Counted from the stretch's first letter, positions 1 to 14,455 are shown. The stretch is DNA of 64,000 nucleotides from Plasmodium brasilianum (GCF_023973825.1 NC_090120.1:434001-498000), one strand, 5' to 3'. The notes: generated by a model from the letters alone, not told the origin. Numbers and translations: made by a program.

Positions 1-322
1 TATGGTGTTTTGTTCATGTATTTTTGTAATAGATCTTTTGAAAAAATACAATTAGAACAATTTCTTTTTTTCATATTTTTAAAATTAACTTCTTTTTGCT
101 CATGAAAAAGGGGTGAAAAAGCTATTACACATTTGTATTGAACTTCATATTACGTACACTTTATGTGTTTTATTTCCTTATGCATACTATTGTTTTGTTT
201 CTTAATTAAAAAACAAAACATAAAAATTATATATATGAATGAATAGGTTCTCTTTTAATTTTGTTTAATTTTAAAACTACTTTTTTCCTTATTTTATTTT
301 CTAATTTTTTCCTAGTTTTTTC

Positions 323-362
<40 letters not shown>

Positions 363-925
363 TTTAAACCATTGAGCAAACTTCTATAATAATTTTTTAA
401 TTTTTAAGTAAATATAGCATTTGTCCCATAAAAATTCCTATATGCACACTACATGAATATATGAAGAATATATATATTTGTATGGGCGCATATGTACATA
501 TGTAGATAGCATACTGCATAAAAAATACTATGCAGATGTATTTTTGTTTTAAAATAGTATATGTTATTACGTCCTTACTTAGAATATCATAAAAAAATTT
601 ACTTTGTAAAAAAAAAAAAAAAATTGGATAAATATATTATAAATTGCTAGTAACATACGTCTGCTTATTCTATAATTTTTTATTTTGTTCTTAAAAAATA
701 TAAATTATTAAAATATATGTTAAGGGGTACGACAAAAATACTTAATTACTGTTGTTTTTAATTATTTTATATTATTCTATTTTTTTTTTTTTTATATATA
801 ATTATTTTTTATTTTATTTTATTCTATTTTTTTTTTTTTTTTTTTTGTTTTATTACATGATTAATTAAATAAAATAAAATAAAAAGACAATATTTTTGCT
901 AGCATATTTCCTATAGAATTTTTTT

Positions 926-984
926 ACCTAGGAAATTATCATATGTTGATGTACCACCTAGGAAATTAGTATGTTACTAATTTC
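926..984. repeat. Direct repeat of a 13-mer plus a perfect 10-bp palindrome
   Basis: The 13-mer ACCTAGGAAATTA occurs at 926-938 and again at 956-968, exactly 30 bp apart. The second copy runs into a perfect inverted repeat: GAAATTAGTA at 962-971, a TGT loop, and TACTAATTTC at 975-984. Each 13-mer also contains the palindrome CCTAGG. The element lies about 500 bp upstream of the gene at 1485. It may be a hairpin in a UTR, or a paired protein-binding site. Which one cannot be told from sequence. Confidence 0.7.
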
Positions 985-1199
985 ACACATCCCTTTTTTT
1001 TTAGTCAAAATATGTAAACTTCTTTTTCTATTTTTTTACAGAAATTTGTGTACCTTGCATGTACGCTTTTTAGATGATACTTTTTTTTTTTTTTTTTTTT
1101 AATGTACTATAATATTTTTGCGTACATATTTTTTATTTTTTTATTTTTCATTTTTTATTTTGACACATTGACAAAAATAAAAATGAATACATTAGTTTG

Positions 1200-1440
1200 T
1201 ATTTAAATTATTAATTTTATAAGAATATTTATTTAAGTTATTAATTTTATGTAAATATTTATTTAAGTTATTAAATTTATGAAATAATGATTTTCCTTAT
1301 TAAATTTATGTAAGTAATAATTTACATTATTAAATTTATATAAGTAATCGTTTACTTCATTAAATTTACACGAATATTTATTTTATATAAATTAATCTAC
1401 ATAAATATTTCTTTTATGTTATTAAAATTTTATAAATATG
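1200..1440. repeat. Imperfect tandem repeats, unit roughly 30 bp
   Basis: A block of diverged repeats built around the core TTATTAAATTTATGTAAGTA, with variants in which AATTT, AAGAA or CGAAT replace parts of the core. About seven units can be followed. It ends about 45 bp before the ATG of the giant gene, so it probably lies in its 5' UTR or core promoter. The unit boundaries were judged by eye. Confidence 0.55.
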
Positions 1441-1484
1441 CCTTTGCATAATATACATAATATAAGTAGTATCATAGGAAAAAA

Positions 1485-4400
1485 ATGATATATTTAACAA
1501 GTATAAGAAGCAATGATTTTTATTTTAAGCATTATGATGTAGAATCATTGTTAGAAACAAATAATAAGAAAATATTTTTTTTAAATAATTTATATATTTC
1601 TAATAATTCTGTATGTAAAAAAAAAAAATTCAAAAAGAAGAATACAAATTCTCACTTGCTTTGTGTAGAAGACGACAAGCGTTCTATTTGCAAGGGAAAT
1701 AACAAAAATGGAAATAAAGACAGTGTTAATTATAAAAGAAAACAAAAAATCCACTGTAGTAGTTATTTAAATAACGGCAAAGACAGTTGTTATAAGTGTT
1801 ACAATGAAGCTAATTATTGCTGTATCTGTTCTGGAAAAAATATAAGTAATAAAGTTATTTGCAAAGTGAGGAAAAGAAAAAATATATCTAATAAATGTAG
1901 GAAACAGAACAAATGCATTATACTTTTAAATAAAAAAAGTTTGAAGAAGCAAATAACCATAAATGAAAAGAAGAATAACAATTCATTTCATTATATAAAC
2001 TGGGCTCAGGTAAAAAAGAGATGTGAGAAAAAAATGAAAATTAAAAAAAATACGCAACTACTTCAGAATAAAATGCGTATTAACATATTTGAAACCATCA
2101 TATGCGCTAAAGACATTGTAATTGTTATAAAAGTATTGTATATGGGAAATTTGGATCTTTATAAAAACAAAACTGAACATACTGAAGAACTTAAGAATTT
2201 ATGTTTATTAAATGAAGAAACAACGATAAGGGGTAAAATTTATATCCAAGAACAAAATATAGCTAATGAGGATATAGTGGACACCATAATCAGTGGCTTA
2301 ACACGTCATACTACTTGTTTAGAATATAATAAAAAGGATTTGAGAGCAGATAGAAACACGAAAAGGGGAAGTTTAAAGAATATTAAGAAAAAAGAAATTG
2401 TAGAGAGAAGACACAATAAATTTATAAAAAGAAAAAATACAATTAAAAATCGAATTAGAATGGAAAAAAATTTTGTCGAAAAAATAGGAGGATTGCATAA
2501 TCTACAGACGAAGCGAGTGTTTTGCAATATCATGTTTAATACAAATCAACCATTCTTCCTTCTATATACACGCGTTACTGATATGAATTTAACCATTCAC
2601 TATTATCTGAATCGTGTTATACATGTAAAATTAAGCAAAGAATTACATGTCATATTTTTAAAATGTAGTTTTCTTTTTTCGTGTAACCTTGTACATCATA
2701 GTTACATTGATTTAAGAAGTATTTATCCTTTAAAAAATAATCGTATTAATGAAAGAAGTACAGAAAAAATAACAAGCTTAATTTATTTTCTATATGACTT
2801 GTTTAATTCTTATTCCAATTTTAAAATTATTAGAAGTATTATTTCTGTAGTATTTTTATTAAATTTTTGTAGTAGTTCAAAGGCAGAATATTACAGAATG
2901 ATGTTTTTAACTTCTGCTAATCATCTTCTTAATAATGTTTACATAAGGAAAATTATTAGAGTAATTTGTATTCACTTTTATTTAAAACAAAATATATACC
3001 AATCTTTACGAAATGTAATTAAATGTAAATGTTATATATTGTTTTTTTTAACTTTTAATTTTTATGTTATCTCAAAAATTGCATTTTTACCTAATTGTTG
3101 TAGTAGTCTTCGTGTGCTTCCATTTTTGTATGTGCAAAATGTGTTGCAAAAATATATGAGTGGAATAAATCAAAGTTTTAAAAATGGAGAGGGTGTTACA
3201 ACTTTGACTCTTTCTTCCACTCTAGTTGCTACTACTACTTATCTGCATATTCGGAAGGTAGAGGAGAATACTGAATATAACAATATTATAGTCTTTGTGA
3301 AATGCAGAATTTCAGACATGTATTGTAGCTATATCATCGAATATTGCAAAAAAAATTATGAACAGCGTGAATATAGCACTATTCTATACTGTAATGATAT
3401 TTTATTGTTATTAAAAAACGTTGAAAGAAAAGAAATTTTTTGCAGAATCGTATTAAATTTAGAAGCGCAAAATAAACAAAAACAAAAATATACTTTTTTG
3501 CCATTTTTTATTAATTATTATCAAGCTCTAAAAGAATATCATAAGGGTGGATTTCTAGAATTCATGACTTATTTGACGCATACAAATATCATACTTGAAA
3601 AGAGAATATATTCCCAACGAATTTCACAAAATTATAATAAAAATTTGAAACTCGATACAGATGTTGATCTGAGGAATAGATACTACTATTGTAGCATATG
3701 TGCACATGACTTGTTGACCAATTATTACGGAAAAATAAAAAAAAAAGATTTAGTTATTAAATCTTCAGAAGGAGGAATAAATAACATGACAATACGTATT
3801 ATTAGTAAATTAAGTGAAAAATCACTAGAGTATGATAAGGAAGAAACAAGAGGTATTACTTATAACACACATCTATATTTTTACAGTATGTACAATTTAG
3901 TGTATAAATGTTTATCTTTATTCCACAGTAACATTCAGAACGTTATTAAACACAATGTTACTACTATGAATTCATTAAATGAGGCAGTAATAAAAATAAA
4001 CACCTTTTTATACACAAACATGGAAGTTATCTTAAGTATGCGCAAGTTAGAAATGGCTAAGTACAACATGATAAGAAAACTAGGACAGATAGCTATTTCT
4101 TCACAGGTGTTAAAACATGCATTCAGTGAAAAAAATAAAATAGGATATCTTATGTTGTGCAATAATATAACAATAATGAAGTCTGCCTGTTCCCATTACT
4201 TTTTCGAAAGATTACTGTGCATTTTTTGTGCACATGTGAAGTACATATATTCCTATATAAAGAAAAATGAAATATTAGGAAAAAAAAAACAAAGAAAGTC
4301 TATTACTGATATACATTTTGATAGTGAGACAATAATGGAAACATTTCAAAAGAATATATTTTCCACCTCAAACAGAAGAACCATACTTAACACATGCATA

Positions 4401-7400
4401 TTAAAAATAATTTTGTACATTTATTATACCATTATATCAACTGGTAAAGAAAAGATCAATGTTAAGAAGTATGAACAATTTTCCATTCCGAGTAATGATG
4501 ATAATAATATGGCAGAATGTGTTATGAATTATTGGTATATTATTGTACAGTTTTATTTTGTTAATTATATAAAAAGAGAGTTTTGGATAAATGTATTTCC
4601 ATCAAGCAGTAATAACGTATCTTTTAACAAAATATCAATAAGCAACATATTCTATATTGATACAAATAACTCATACAAGGAGGATAACCATAAACTCATT
4701 GATAATATTAAATATACCAATAATTTAAGGGAACAGAAATATAAAGATTATTTTAACAAGGATAGGAAATGTGAAAATGTATTAATAGGAAAGAACGCGA
4801 ATTTAAAAAAAATGAAAAATGAAATAAATATTATAATAAGAACAAATGTAGAAAAAAATATTGAGACGAAACAAAAAGAGAATTGTGTACAGGGACAAAT
4901 GGAAGGCTTAAATTTTGAAAATGAGAAAGAAAGGTGCAAAATAGATGTAGAACAAAGTTACAGTCGTAATCATAATAATAATAATAACAGTAATAGTAGT
5001 GGCAATGATAAACAAAATTGCAGTGTACTTTCAATTGTTCAGAGGAGAAGAAAAATAGGTAAAAGGAGTTTAACTGATCTTTACAATTTTTATGAGAAAT
5101 ATGAAAAATGCGTCAATTTTTACAACAATAATGATATTAATAATAATTATTTAGGGAAGAAAAATATAAGTTTCCTTAATATATATAACAAATTTTTAAA
5201 TTTAAATGAATATATTTATTATGTTAAAAACTATATCGAAGATAGCAGCATATTATGTATATTAAAAAAAAATAAGAATAGCATGTGGCTAATCAATGAC
5301 CAAGGGACATATCATATGAAGCCCTTAAATTTCCTCAAAAAATATATGAACTTTTTTCTTAGAAATAGATTTTTATTGAATACTGAAAATATTTTCAAAT
5401 TTAAAAAGGGAATTCTTTTTATGGTTAAGATCAATAGAAATAATAGACATATTATAGAAAAGAAATTATATAATAACATTCAAAAAAAACAAATAATTGT
5501 GTGCGAATATCCTATTAATAATTTAGAATTAGGTAATAACGTTTTTTTAAGTAACCACATTACTCATAAAAAACAGGGTTACTCTAAAAATAGGTATATA
5601 TATAACCTTTACCATACAATATATAAAAATCATATTGATAATTATTCTAATATGCACACTCCTTTTAAGGGAAATAGCGCATTCTTCCCCTGCATTCTTA
5701 AGAGGAATGTTAAGAAGATTTATAAAGACACACAAAATATTCCATGTCTTGCTATGAATGATTTGAACCACAACAACAAGGTGTATGATATAGTGCACAA
5801 GAATTATAATGATGCTCTTTCGTGTGGAATAAGGGATCGAAATAACTGCAGTAGTATTTACAATATGATTATTGATAATAATAATAATAATAATGACATT
5901 TATAATAACAATAATAGTAACTACAATGGTAACAATAACAACAGTTCCAATAAAGGTAAGTACAATAATTTATATATCAAAAATTACAACATTTTGAGCA
6001 AAATGCACACATACTACTATGATAAAGCAAATTTTGGAAAAACATATGAACGTACATGTTTTCAGAAGAACTACATAAATTTCCGTTTTACGAACAGTTA
6101 TAACAATAACGAAAATAAAGAATTATATGCTAGTAATATATTTAATAAAAACCATAGAAGAAATAGAAAAAGGCATCCTACTAATTGCATCAATTTTTAT
6201 GAATATAATAATAATGCATTAAAAAGAGAGCAACAATTTTGTAATAGTTCACACTTTGAATATTTTCTTATAAAAGATAAATTGTATAATGAAAATCAGA
6301 ACAGAATTATGAAAGTAAATAATACAAATGACATTAATATAATTAATAACTCAATGGACAAAAGCAATAGTTCAAAGATAGACAAAAATATATATCAAAA
6401 AAAAGGTATCTTTATGTATAAACATTTGAGGAAACAATACGAAGGAAAATTATACCATATCAACAATACTACAAATGATCATATAGGTAATAATTGTACA
6501 TTAAATAGTCGTAACGATATAATATTGAATACGAAAAATTGTAATTTTAAGAATGTTAGTATAAACTATTATAGAAATTATAACATATGTAATCGGAATG
6601 TTAACTACTGCAATTACAGCAACGAAAACAGAAACTATAATAACAGGATCGATGGAAGTGGTAATAATAGAATAAATAACTACAACAACTACAGGGGCAT
6701 ATATGGTGCAAATTATAGGGGAAATAATAGCAGAAATAGTAAACGTAATAATAGAGGAAATAATAAAGGTAATAATAGGAGAAATAACGGAAGCAATAAC
6801 AGTAACAATAACAGTAATAATACTAACAATAATAGCAACAATAACATCAACAATAACAACAGCAATAACAATAATAGCAACAATGATGATAATGAACGAG
6901 AAAATAATGACAGCAATAAAAAAGACTCCATTAGCGAGAGGAAGAACAAAAATAACAAGAGAAAAAAAAAAGGTAAAAAATCAAAAAAAATTATTAACTT
7001 TAGACATAAAAATATTAATAAAAGAATTATTCGTAATTCTAAGCATGCAAGTCAGAGAAAGAAAAAAAATATTGTATTGAAGAATGGCATGCCCATAAGA
7101 AAAGAAAAAAAAATAGGCTGTCAAAAAAAGACAAAAGATATATTAAACACGAACAATACTAATACAAAAAAGGAGAAAACTAACATGAGTATGCAAAATA
7201 TAAAAGGATTAGACGCGGAAAATGGAATGAATAATTGTAACTCATTAAAAAGATATATAAATTATTTAAAAAACTTAGATTATGATATAAAATTCGGAAA
7301 TGTTTATGTTAAATTAAAAAAAAAATTGAGTTCACAAAACAAATGTCAATTCGAAGTATATGAAGCTGAAATTGTTGCAGTTGACACTATATGTAATTTA

Positions 7401-9634
7401 TTTTATCCTTATATTCAGAAATTTGAAAACTTCTATAATATATTAAAAAAAAGTACAAACAATTATGATTTTCTAAAGATAAGTATGAATAATTATGAAG
7501 ATTCATCGCATTTCGATATCAGTGAGAGTAACCTAGATGACTTTATGAATAATAGCGAAGAATTTAATGTAATTCTTAATTATTTAATTAATAGCAGATT
7601 ATATTCTGGGTACAATAATAACAGTAGTTCAAAAAATGTAAGAAACAGTAAACAGAAAAAAAGAAATTATTTTTCCTATGTTAACTTACCAGAAAATATA
7701 TTAACAAATTCGTTAAATAAAGAATTCTTATATCCCATGAAAGGAGAATATGCAAAAAAAATTGATTCTAATAATAATATTTTAAGGGCTATAAATGAGA
7801 ATATAGACGTGAGGAAACGAACGAGTAGAGTCAACGGTACATCAAACAATATCAGCAATAACAACAGCAATAATCGTGTTAATGATATGTACACATCTAG
7901 TCTAGTAAATATGAATTATATCACAGGAATATATACTAAACCTGAAGAAGATGGTGTTATTTATAATAGTTTACAAACAAACAACTATTTGTTCAATTCT
8001 GCTCAGATGTATTTTAATACTAGTTTGATAAAAGGATGGAGTAATGATAATTCTATTTTTTTAAATAATAAAAACATGAGCAAAAGTTGTTCCATTATAA
8101 AAAAGGAAAAGGAATTTTTTTTCAATTACAAAGAGGATAATAATAATAATTTCTATAATAATAATAATGGACCAATGGGAGGGAAATTTTCCAGAAGACC
8201 GAACTTTGACAGCACAACTAACTATCATAAACGCAATAGAGAAAGCAATAACAAAATGGTTCACATTTATGATATTAATATTAATCATGCACCACATATT
8301 AACGATTACAACATTTTTTGGTATAATCATTTATTATGGAACAAACAACAACTTGCAAGAAATTTAATTCATTTAATAAAAAAAATGAACTTCTTAAAAT
8401 ATTTTGGCTATAAATCATTATATGATATATTAAAGGAAGAATACAAAAAATATGTGTCAGAAAAAATGATTGTGGAATCAAACACACTCTTTAATATATT
8501 AAGACATATAAGTAGATACAACTACATCAATGATGTTATAAATAACCCATTTACTATTTATCAAAGTTCGATTAAAAATATGCCTAGTAATAAATTTGCC
8601 ATTAAAATATTAAATATTAATGCATGCAATATATATAAATTAAAATATAAAATACATAGTTTACTATCAGAAGGAAAACAACTTGAAAAAGTGAATTTAG
8701 AAATTTGGAAACACGATAAGAAAAAACATTTCATACAGGAAAACATAAATGGTAATCTTGATAAAATAACACAAATGATTCTTCAAAAAAATAAAAAATG
8801 TGATCAGTCCCTTCTAACATTAAATCACTGTTCTAGTTTATCAAATAATCAATTAATAGAATATTATGAAGAATTATGTAAGGAAGAAGATTCAACAAAT
8901 ATAACTGCAAAACCATGTCTTTCGGATATTCTAAACATAAAGGAACTTATAAAAAATAATGAAACTATTGAAGATAACAAGGAACAAGATATAAGTCTTA
9001 ATTGCAACAGTAGTTTCAATAATATTCATGACAATAAAAGTTTTAATAATCCCTTAAGTGCCTTCATTAGAAATAGTTATAATAGTGTAGATAATGACAG
9101 TAATAATAATATCAATAATAATGACAATAATAGCAGTAATAATAGCAATAATAATAACAGTCAAAATAGAATTAAATATAGCAGTAATAACAAGTTAGCA
9201 CAGTTAACCAATGAAGGTAACTCCTCTAACGTTACGAGCAATAACGTATTTCCTTTTGTATGCAAATATTGCTTAAACATTTTTTATGATAAGGACATTA
9301 TGTTAACAGATGAAAAGAATAAAGATATAATAAGTAAATCTATTTTTAGCGTTTATTGTGAAAAAAATAGTGATACCATAATGAACAATAATAATGTCTC
9401 TAAATATGAAAATGCGCCTATAGAAAACGTAAATGTTGTTGGAGATACAAGCAACCTTAAAAATGATAAGCAGACAAGAGAGATTAAATGCGAACAAAGT
9501 GTAAATGCAAAAGGGAAAAGTAAAAAGCGGAATAGCAAAAAGACCCCTGCAAAAAAGGGCAGTTCCTCCACCATCAGCAGCAACAACATCAACAACACCA
9601 ACAACAACAATATCAACAGCATCAACAACAATAA

Positions 9635-9682
<48 letters not shown>

Positions 9683-12125
9683 TATCAACAACAACAACAA
9701 CAAAAATAATAGTGATCACTGCAAAATTTCTAGATATATACAAACAAGAAGTAGAGGGAAAAATGCGAGAGCCGAGAGAAAGCAGAAACAAAATGGCAGT
9801 AACCAAGGGGGAAAAGCAAAAAATACAAAGGTTTCCAAAAAATGTGCTATTAAAAAAGAAACAAAATTAAAAGTGAAAAATGTTATAATAAATAAGAAAA
9901 GAAGAGGAATTAATTTAAAAAAAGGAAAGAATGTAAAAAGTCGTAATAAGAACAACTGTTCTAATATTACCACTAATGAAAAACAAAAAGAGCAAAACGA
10001 AAATGTTTCAACGAATCCAATTCCTCACAAGTTCATAGATCATTGTGCTTTATCATTATTGCCAGGAAAAAAAATGTCATGTAAATTAGTTCCACATAAT
10101 TATTCTGCTTCTAATTCTACACTACAAAATTTGGAATCGTATAATGACCTGTTTAATAATTGCATTTCACATAATACTTTCAACTTTAACATAAATAATT
10201 TCAAAAAATTGAAAATGAATGTTTGCAGAAAATGTGAAGAGAAAAATTTACAATGTGAAAAGTACATAACAAAAGAATCAAAAGAAACAAAAAAGAAAAA
10301 AAAATATTTAACTTCAATACCAAAATATTTATGGTCATCTGTTGGAATGACAAAGAATAATGAACATGTTTTAGGTGTAGCCATGCAAATGATTGACGGA
10401 TGTACACTAACATATATTATCCAAAAACTTAAAGGAACAGAAAATGTAAATTATGGACTATTTTTACTAGACATTTGTAAAAAATTAGTTAAACACCTAA
10501 TGATAATATGTGAATCCATTGATAACCCTATCATTAATTGGGATACAAAACCAGGGAACATTATGGTTGAGTATGAACTAGTAAACTCCAAAATATCATG
10601 CAAAAATGTTACTATTATAGATGTAGGTGATGCATTGCCAGGAAGAAGTTTCTATTTTCCAACAAATCCGTCATATTATGAAAAAATAAGAATTAATAAC
10701 GTTCAGAAAAATTTTAATAATTTTTTATATTATGTAATCTGCACCAAAGGATATTGCTCTCCTGAATGTGCTCTCTTAGTTTTCTTATTGTCATCTTTAA
10801 ATAAATCAGAGCAGTTTAGAAAAACATGGTATGGGGCTGATTCAAACCTTTACCATATTAACAAAACAAAACAGTTAAGAATTAAACATCGATGGAAAAA
10901 ATTATTAGATCTACGTTTTATTCAACCAATTTTAAAAAAAAGAGATAATTATATTTTTTACAGGTCATCAAATGCATTTTTACAAAAATGTGCATGTATG
11001 AACAGTTGGGATAACAACATCCCTATTGGTATAAATAAGAATAATGATAATAATATCAATAACGATAACAGTAATAACAATAACAATAACAGTAGTAATA
11101 TTAAAACATCTTTGTTTGAAAAAAATGGCATGGATTCTTACTTATTTTGCGGTAATAAGAACACAAACCAAGGGGAATATATCAATTTGGACCCTTGTAA
11201 CGGTCACTATAGTAGTATGAACAATTATAAAAATAGATCTAATAATAAGAACTTGTGTAGGAAATTTTTCGATAATAGAAATAATGCCAGTTATAATAAT
11301 AGCTTCAGTAATTACGATAATATGAATAGCAAAAATCTTAATAGTGAAAAAAATTGTAGAAGATACAATTCTAGTAATAATACACTCTGCGACAATGCAA
11401 ATAATCTTCATGGTAAATGTACATTTAATGATGCATATGCTGCTCATGAAATAAATGAAAATATTATTTATACTTCAATGGAATCAGGAAAATTTGAAAA
11501 AAAATTACAAAACGAAGGACAAGATGATATATTAAAAGATTATTATTTAACCAAAGTGTGCACGCATGATATGGTTGATGATAACTTAAAAGAGCATTAC
11601 TCAGATCATGACGAAATAAAAGAATATTTATATAACAAGGATGCAGAAATAAAGGAAATGGAAATTAAATTAAATGAATGTGAAAAAAAGAAAAGAAAAA
11701 AAAGAGAATATGAATATTATAAAATGCTTACTGTTGATACATGGATAATTAAATTTACAACCAAAACTACCATTTTTAGTACAGGTTTAGTATTATGTCA
11801 GTTGTTTGGAGGTCATAACTTATTAAATATTGTTAATAAGAATGAGATAAAAGTGGTTGATGTATTGTGTGAATGGAACTGTAAAAATAGTACTAATGTA
11901 TATTCAGGGGAACAAAATATTACTTTTAATGAATTATTGCCTAATAAGGGTATTTTTTCTAATGATATATGGAAAAGCAAAATTAAAAAAATCATAAAAA
12001 AATGTTTACAGTTTATACCATCTAGAAGATGCTCTTTTAAAGAATTATATATTGATATAAAAAATTTAAAAAAAGAATATGAAGCGTATTATAATCTAAA
12101 TGATGCTTCAACCGCTGCTTCGTGA
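1485..12125 (+). CDS. Giant Asn-rich protein with a split protein-kinase domain
   Basis: A single-exon frame of 3546 residues from the first ATG to TGA. The N-terminal 1900 residues are basic or hydrophobic blocks mixed with Asn runs, and I recognise no family there. Kinase features sit in the C-terminal third. FAIKIL gives a beta-3 lysine at about residue 2374, followed by a helix with a candidate alpha-C glutamate. A hinge-like segment lies near 2960-2980. WDTKPGN stands for the catalytic loop (Asp about 3020, Lys and Asn kept, the HRD Arg replaced). DVGD stands for DFG (Asp about 3046), and CSPE for APE (about 3091). An alpha-F/G-like helix is near 3430 and a C-lobe Arg near 3510. Asn-rich and basic insertions of several hundred residues separate the lobes and also interrupt the C-lobe. 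The key catalytic residues are present, so activity is possible; the substrate is unknown. A degenerate pseudokinase is the alternative. Confidence 0.75.
6600..6960 (+). repeat. Asparagine-codon low-complexity tract inside the giant gene
   Basis: A run dominated by AAT/AAC triplets, giving Asn mixed with Ser, Gly and Arg over roughly 120 residues. Similar shorter tracts lie near 5870-5950, 9090-9170, 9580-9710 and 11040-11100. These triplet repeats create long open frames on the other strand (Leu- or Val-rich) that are not genes. Such tracts are common in Plasmodium proteins and vary in length between strains. Confidence 0.85.
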
Positions 12126-13941
12126 AATATTTATTTTTCATAAATTTCCATTTATAAGTGTATTTAAGTAGTCAATGACTATAAACTTCGTAGTTCTCAT
12201 TTATTTTAATAATAAATAGTGATTAGAATTAGTATACATCAAAGAAGAAATATATTTTTAAACACATATTAAGAGCATAAAAAAAGGAAGAAGTGTTATA
12301 CACATAATTTATTAAGAGCTGAACAGTATGCAAGTTGCAAACATATACAACTAAATGATTAATTAAAAAAAAAAAATAAATAAATACAAACAAAAATGCA
12401 AACAAAAATGCAAACAAAAATACAAACAATAATTTAATCAGTCCATCATTTATATTGATATACGAAATTACTTCATTTCTTCTTTGTTGGGTAATTTAAA
12501 TACATAATGTTTCACAAATCAACTTGTGATGGTTCAAATTTTCATATGATCCTTAACATTTAAGACTATTTTTTATAATATAAGAATACCTTTGATTTTT
12601 TTTTTTTTTATATGTATAAAATTAAATCTTTTTAAAATTTAATTTTTTTTTTTTTTTTTGTTTATTTTATATATATTTTTTTTATATAAAGTAGTTAATT
12701 GTAGTTCTTTTCTGTTGCCACGTAATTGTAATCATATATATGAAGTCTTAATATCTATATATGTTTATATGTATGTTATTTGCATTTTTTGTAGTTAAAT
12801 ATTTTTTCTTCAATTTTTACACATTTTTTTTTTTTTTTTTTGTTTATTCCTTTTTCTCTTTGCAAATGTATGCAAAAAGTAAAGAAACAATGCATAGAAG
12901 CTATAATGTAATAATACACCCTTCTTTTCCAAATATCCTGTATTTAAATACATACATCAGCTACATCACATTAAAATTTTGTATTGTTCATAAGAATTTC
13001 ATTTAATCATATATGTTGAAGTATTTAGTATTTCACTTGTTTTACATATTTTGAAATTGCATATATATGTGTGTGTATATGTGTGCATATAGATTTTTGT
13101 ACCTATGTTAATGTGTTTAATAATAATCTTTGTACTTTGGTGTAGCAAATCAAATGGTTTTGATTTCATATATCAATACAATCACATGCTTACATATACA
13201 CGTAGTAGTATACAGTGCTTTTTAACGGATGAATAGTCGATTTATTTAGATTGTGATTAATGTAAAAAAAATTATTTTTTTTTTACATTTATCAAATACA
13301 AACATTAAAAAAAAAAAAAAAAAATTCATTTTAATTACATTCAAACGAAAGTAAAAAGGAGAAATTCCCATGAACATCTCAGTTTTAAAGGTATCAAAAC
13401 TCGCACACTTTTAAATGTATTTGACAAACTTTCCATTATAGTATTTTATTTTATTCTTAGAATCATTCATTTATAAAAAAAAAAAAAAGGAAAAAGAACA
13501 GAACAATATTAGCATACAATACATAACAATTCTAAATGCATTCTTATTACAAAATTAAAAAGGTACTTCACCTAAACAGCTTTAATGTTTTTAAGTTTTA
13601 AAAAAATGCGCATATGGAAAATTATATATCATAGGTTAATACAATATCGAAAAACATCATAAGGATGTGCATATATACATATATATATATGTGCTCACAA
13701 TAATTTTACAATGAATCAGAATATGTTCACCTTCGATAAAAAATTTTTAAATAAAAGGGCAATATCATTATGTGCCTAATATACTATAAAAAGTATAAAA
13801 TCTTAGGAAAAAGAATTACAAAATGGAAGGTGTTACAAAATAAAATGTCGAAAAAAAATAAAAAGTTTAAGCTACAGAAATGGGAAAAAAAAAAAGGAAC
13901 AAATAGCTTATACTTGTTTTTTCTTGCATTTAATGCATAAG
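12126..13941. other. Convergent intergenic region between kinase-like gene and helicase
   Basis: Both flanking genes end here, so this is 3' UTR and terminator DNA for both. It contains a 12-bp tandem repeat at 12387-12429, poly-T tracts near 12597-12659 and 12825-12841, and poly-A near 13305-13323. No open frame here has coding character. The short frame at 12761-13006 is low-complexity and lacks support. Confidence 0.65.
12387..12429. repeat. 12-bp tandem repeat, about 3.6 copies
   Basis: The unit CAAACAAAAATG occurs at 12387 and 12399, then with a final A at 12411, followed by a partial copy. It lies in the 3' flank between two convergent genes. Confidence 0.85.
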
Positions 13942-14405
13942 TTAACTGTTTTCATCTACGCTATCAGAATTAATCGATTTGAAACATTTTTCCAAAACCT
14001 CTTTTAATGTTTTTAAACATGTATAAAAAACATCTGAAGATAACAGCAATTTTTCCTTTTTTACTTCATATATGAACTGTTCTATGTTTTTTAATGATTG
14101 TATAAATCTATCTAAAATATACCATATATATTGACCTAGTTTGTTTTTACTTCGTAGGACATGGTATCTTCCGTGAATATAATAATCTAAAATATATGAA
14201 TTTTTTAAACATACTTTTTCTTCTTTTATTAATCCATTATCAAACTTGTAAAATGAAATGTAGTCGTCTGAAATGTCTGGGATAGTGTTCCTTCGTATAT
14301 CTAGGTCGTGTAAGGACGTATAAAGTAACTCATTTAAATTTTCAAATCTATCGTATTTGTACAACGATGCTAAAAAGGGGGATCTTATATTATAATCATG
14401 AACCT

Positions 14406-14455
<50 letters not shown>

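Larger units (their letters stand above)
1..1484. other. Intergenic and 5' flank of the giant kinase-like gene
   Basis: No supportable coding region is seen. The stretch holds long homopolymers (a poly-T run near 328-361, others near 781-845 and 1081-1100) and A/T-rich DNA typical of Plasmodium 5' flanks. Two local structures stand out: a repeated 13-bp element with an adjoining palindrome at 926-984, and imperfect tandem repeats at about 1200-1440 that end just before the ATG at 1485. Both are listed separately. The region probably contains the promoter and 5' UTR of the gene at 1485, but no specific factor site can be assigned. Confidence 0.6.

Noticed and set aside
12761..13006. Short plus-strand open frame of 81 codons after the giant gene
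   Set aside because: It is Phe-rich through a poly-T run and has no family resemblance. It lies in a 3' flank between convergent genes.
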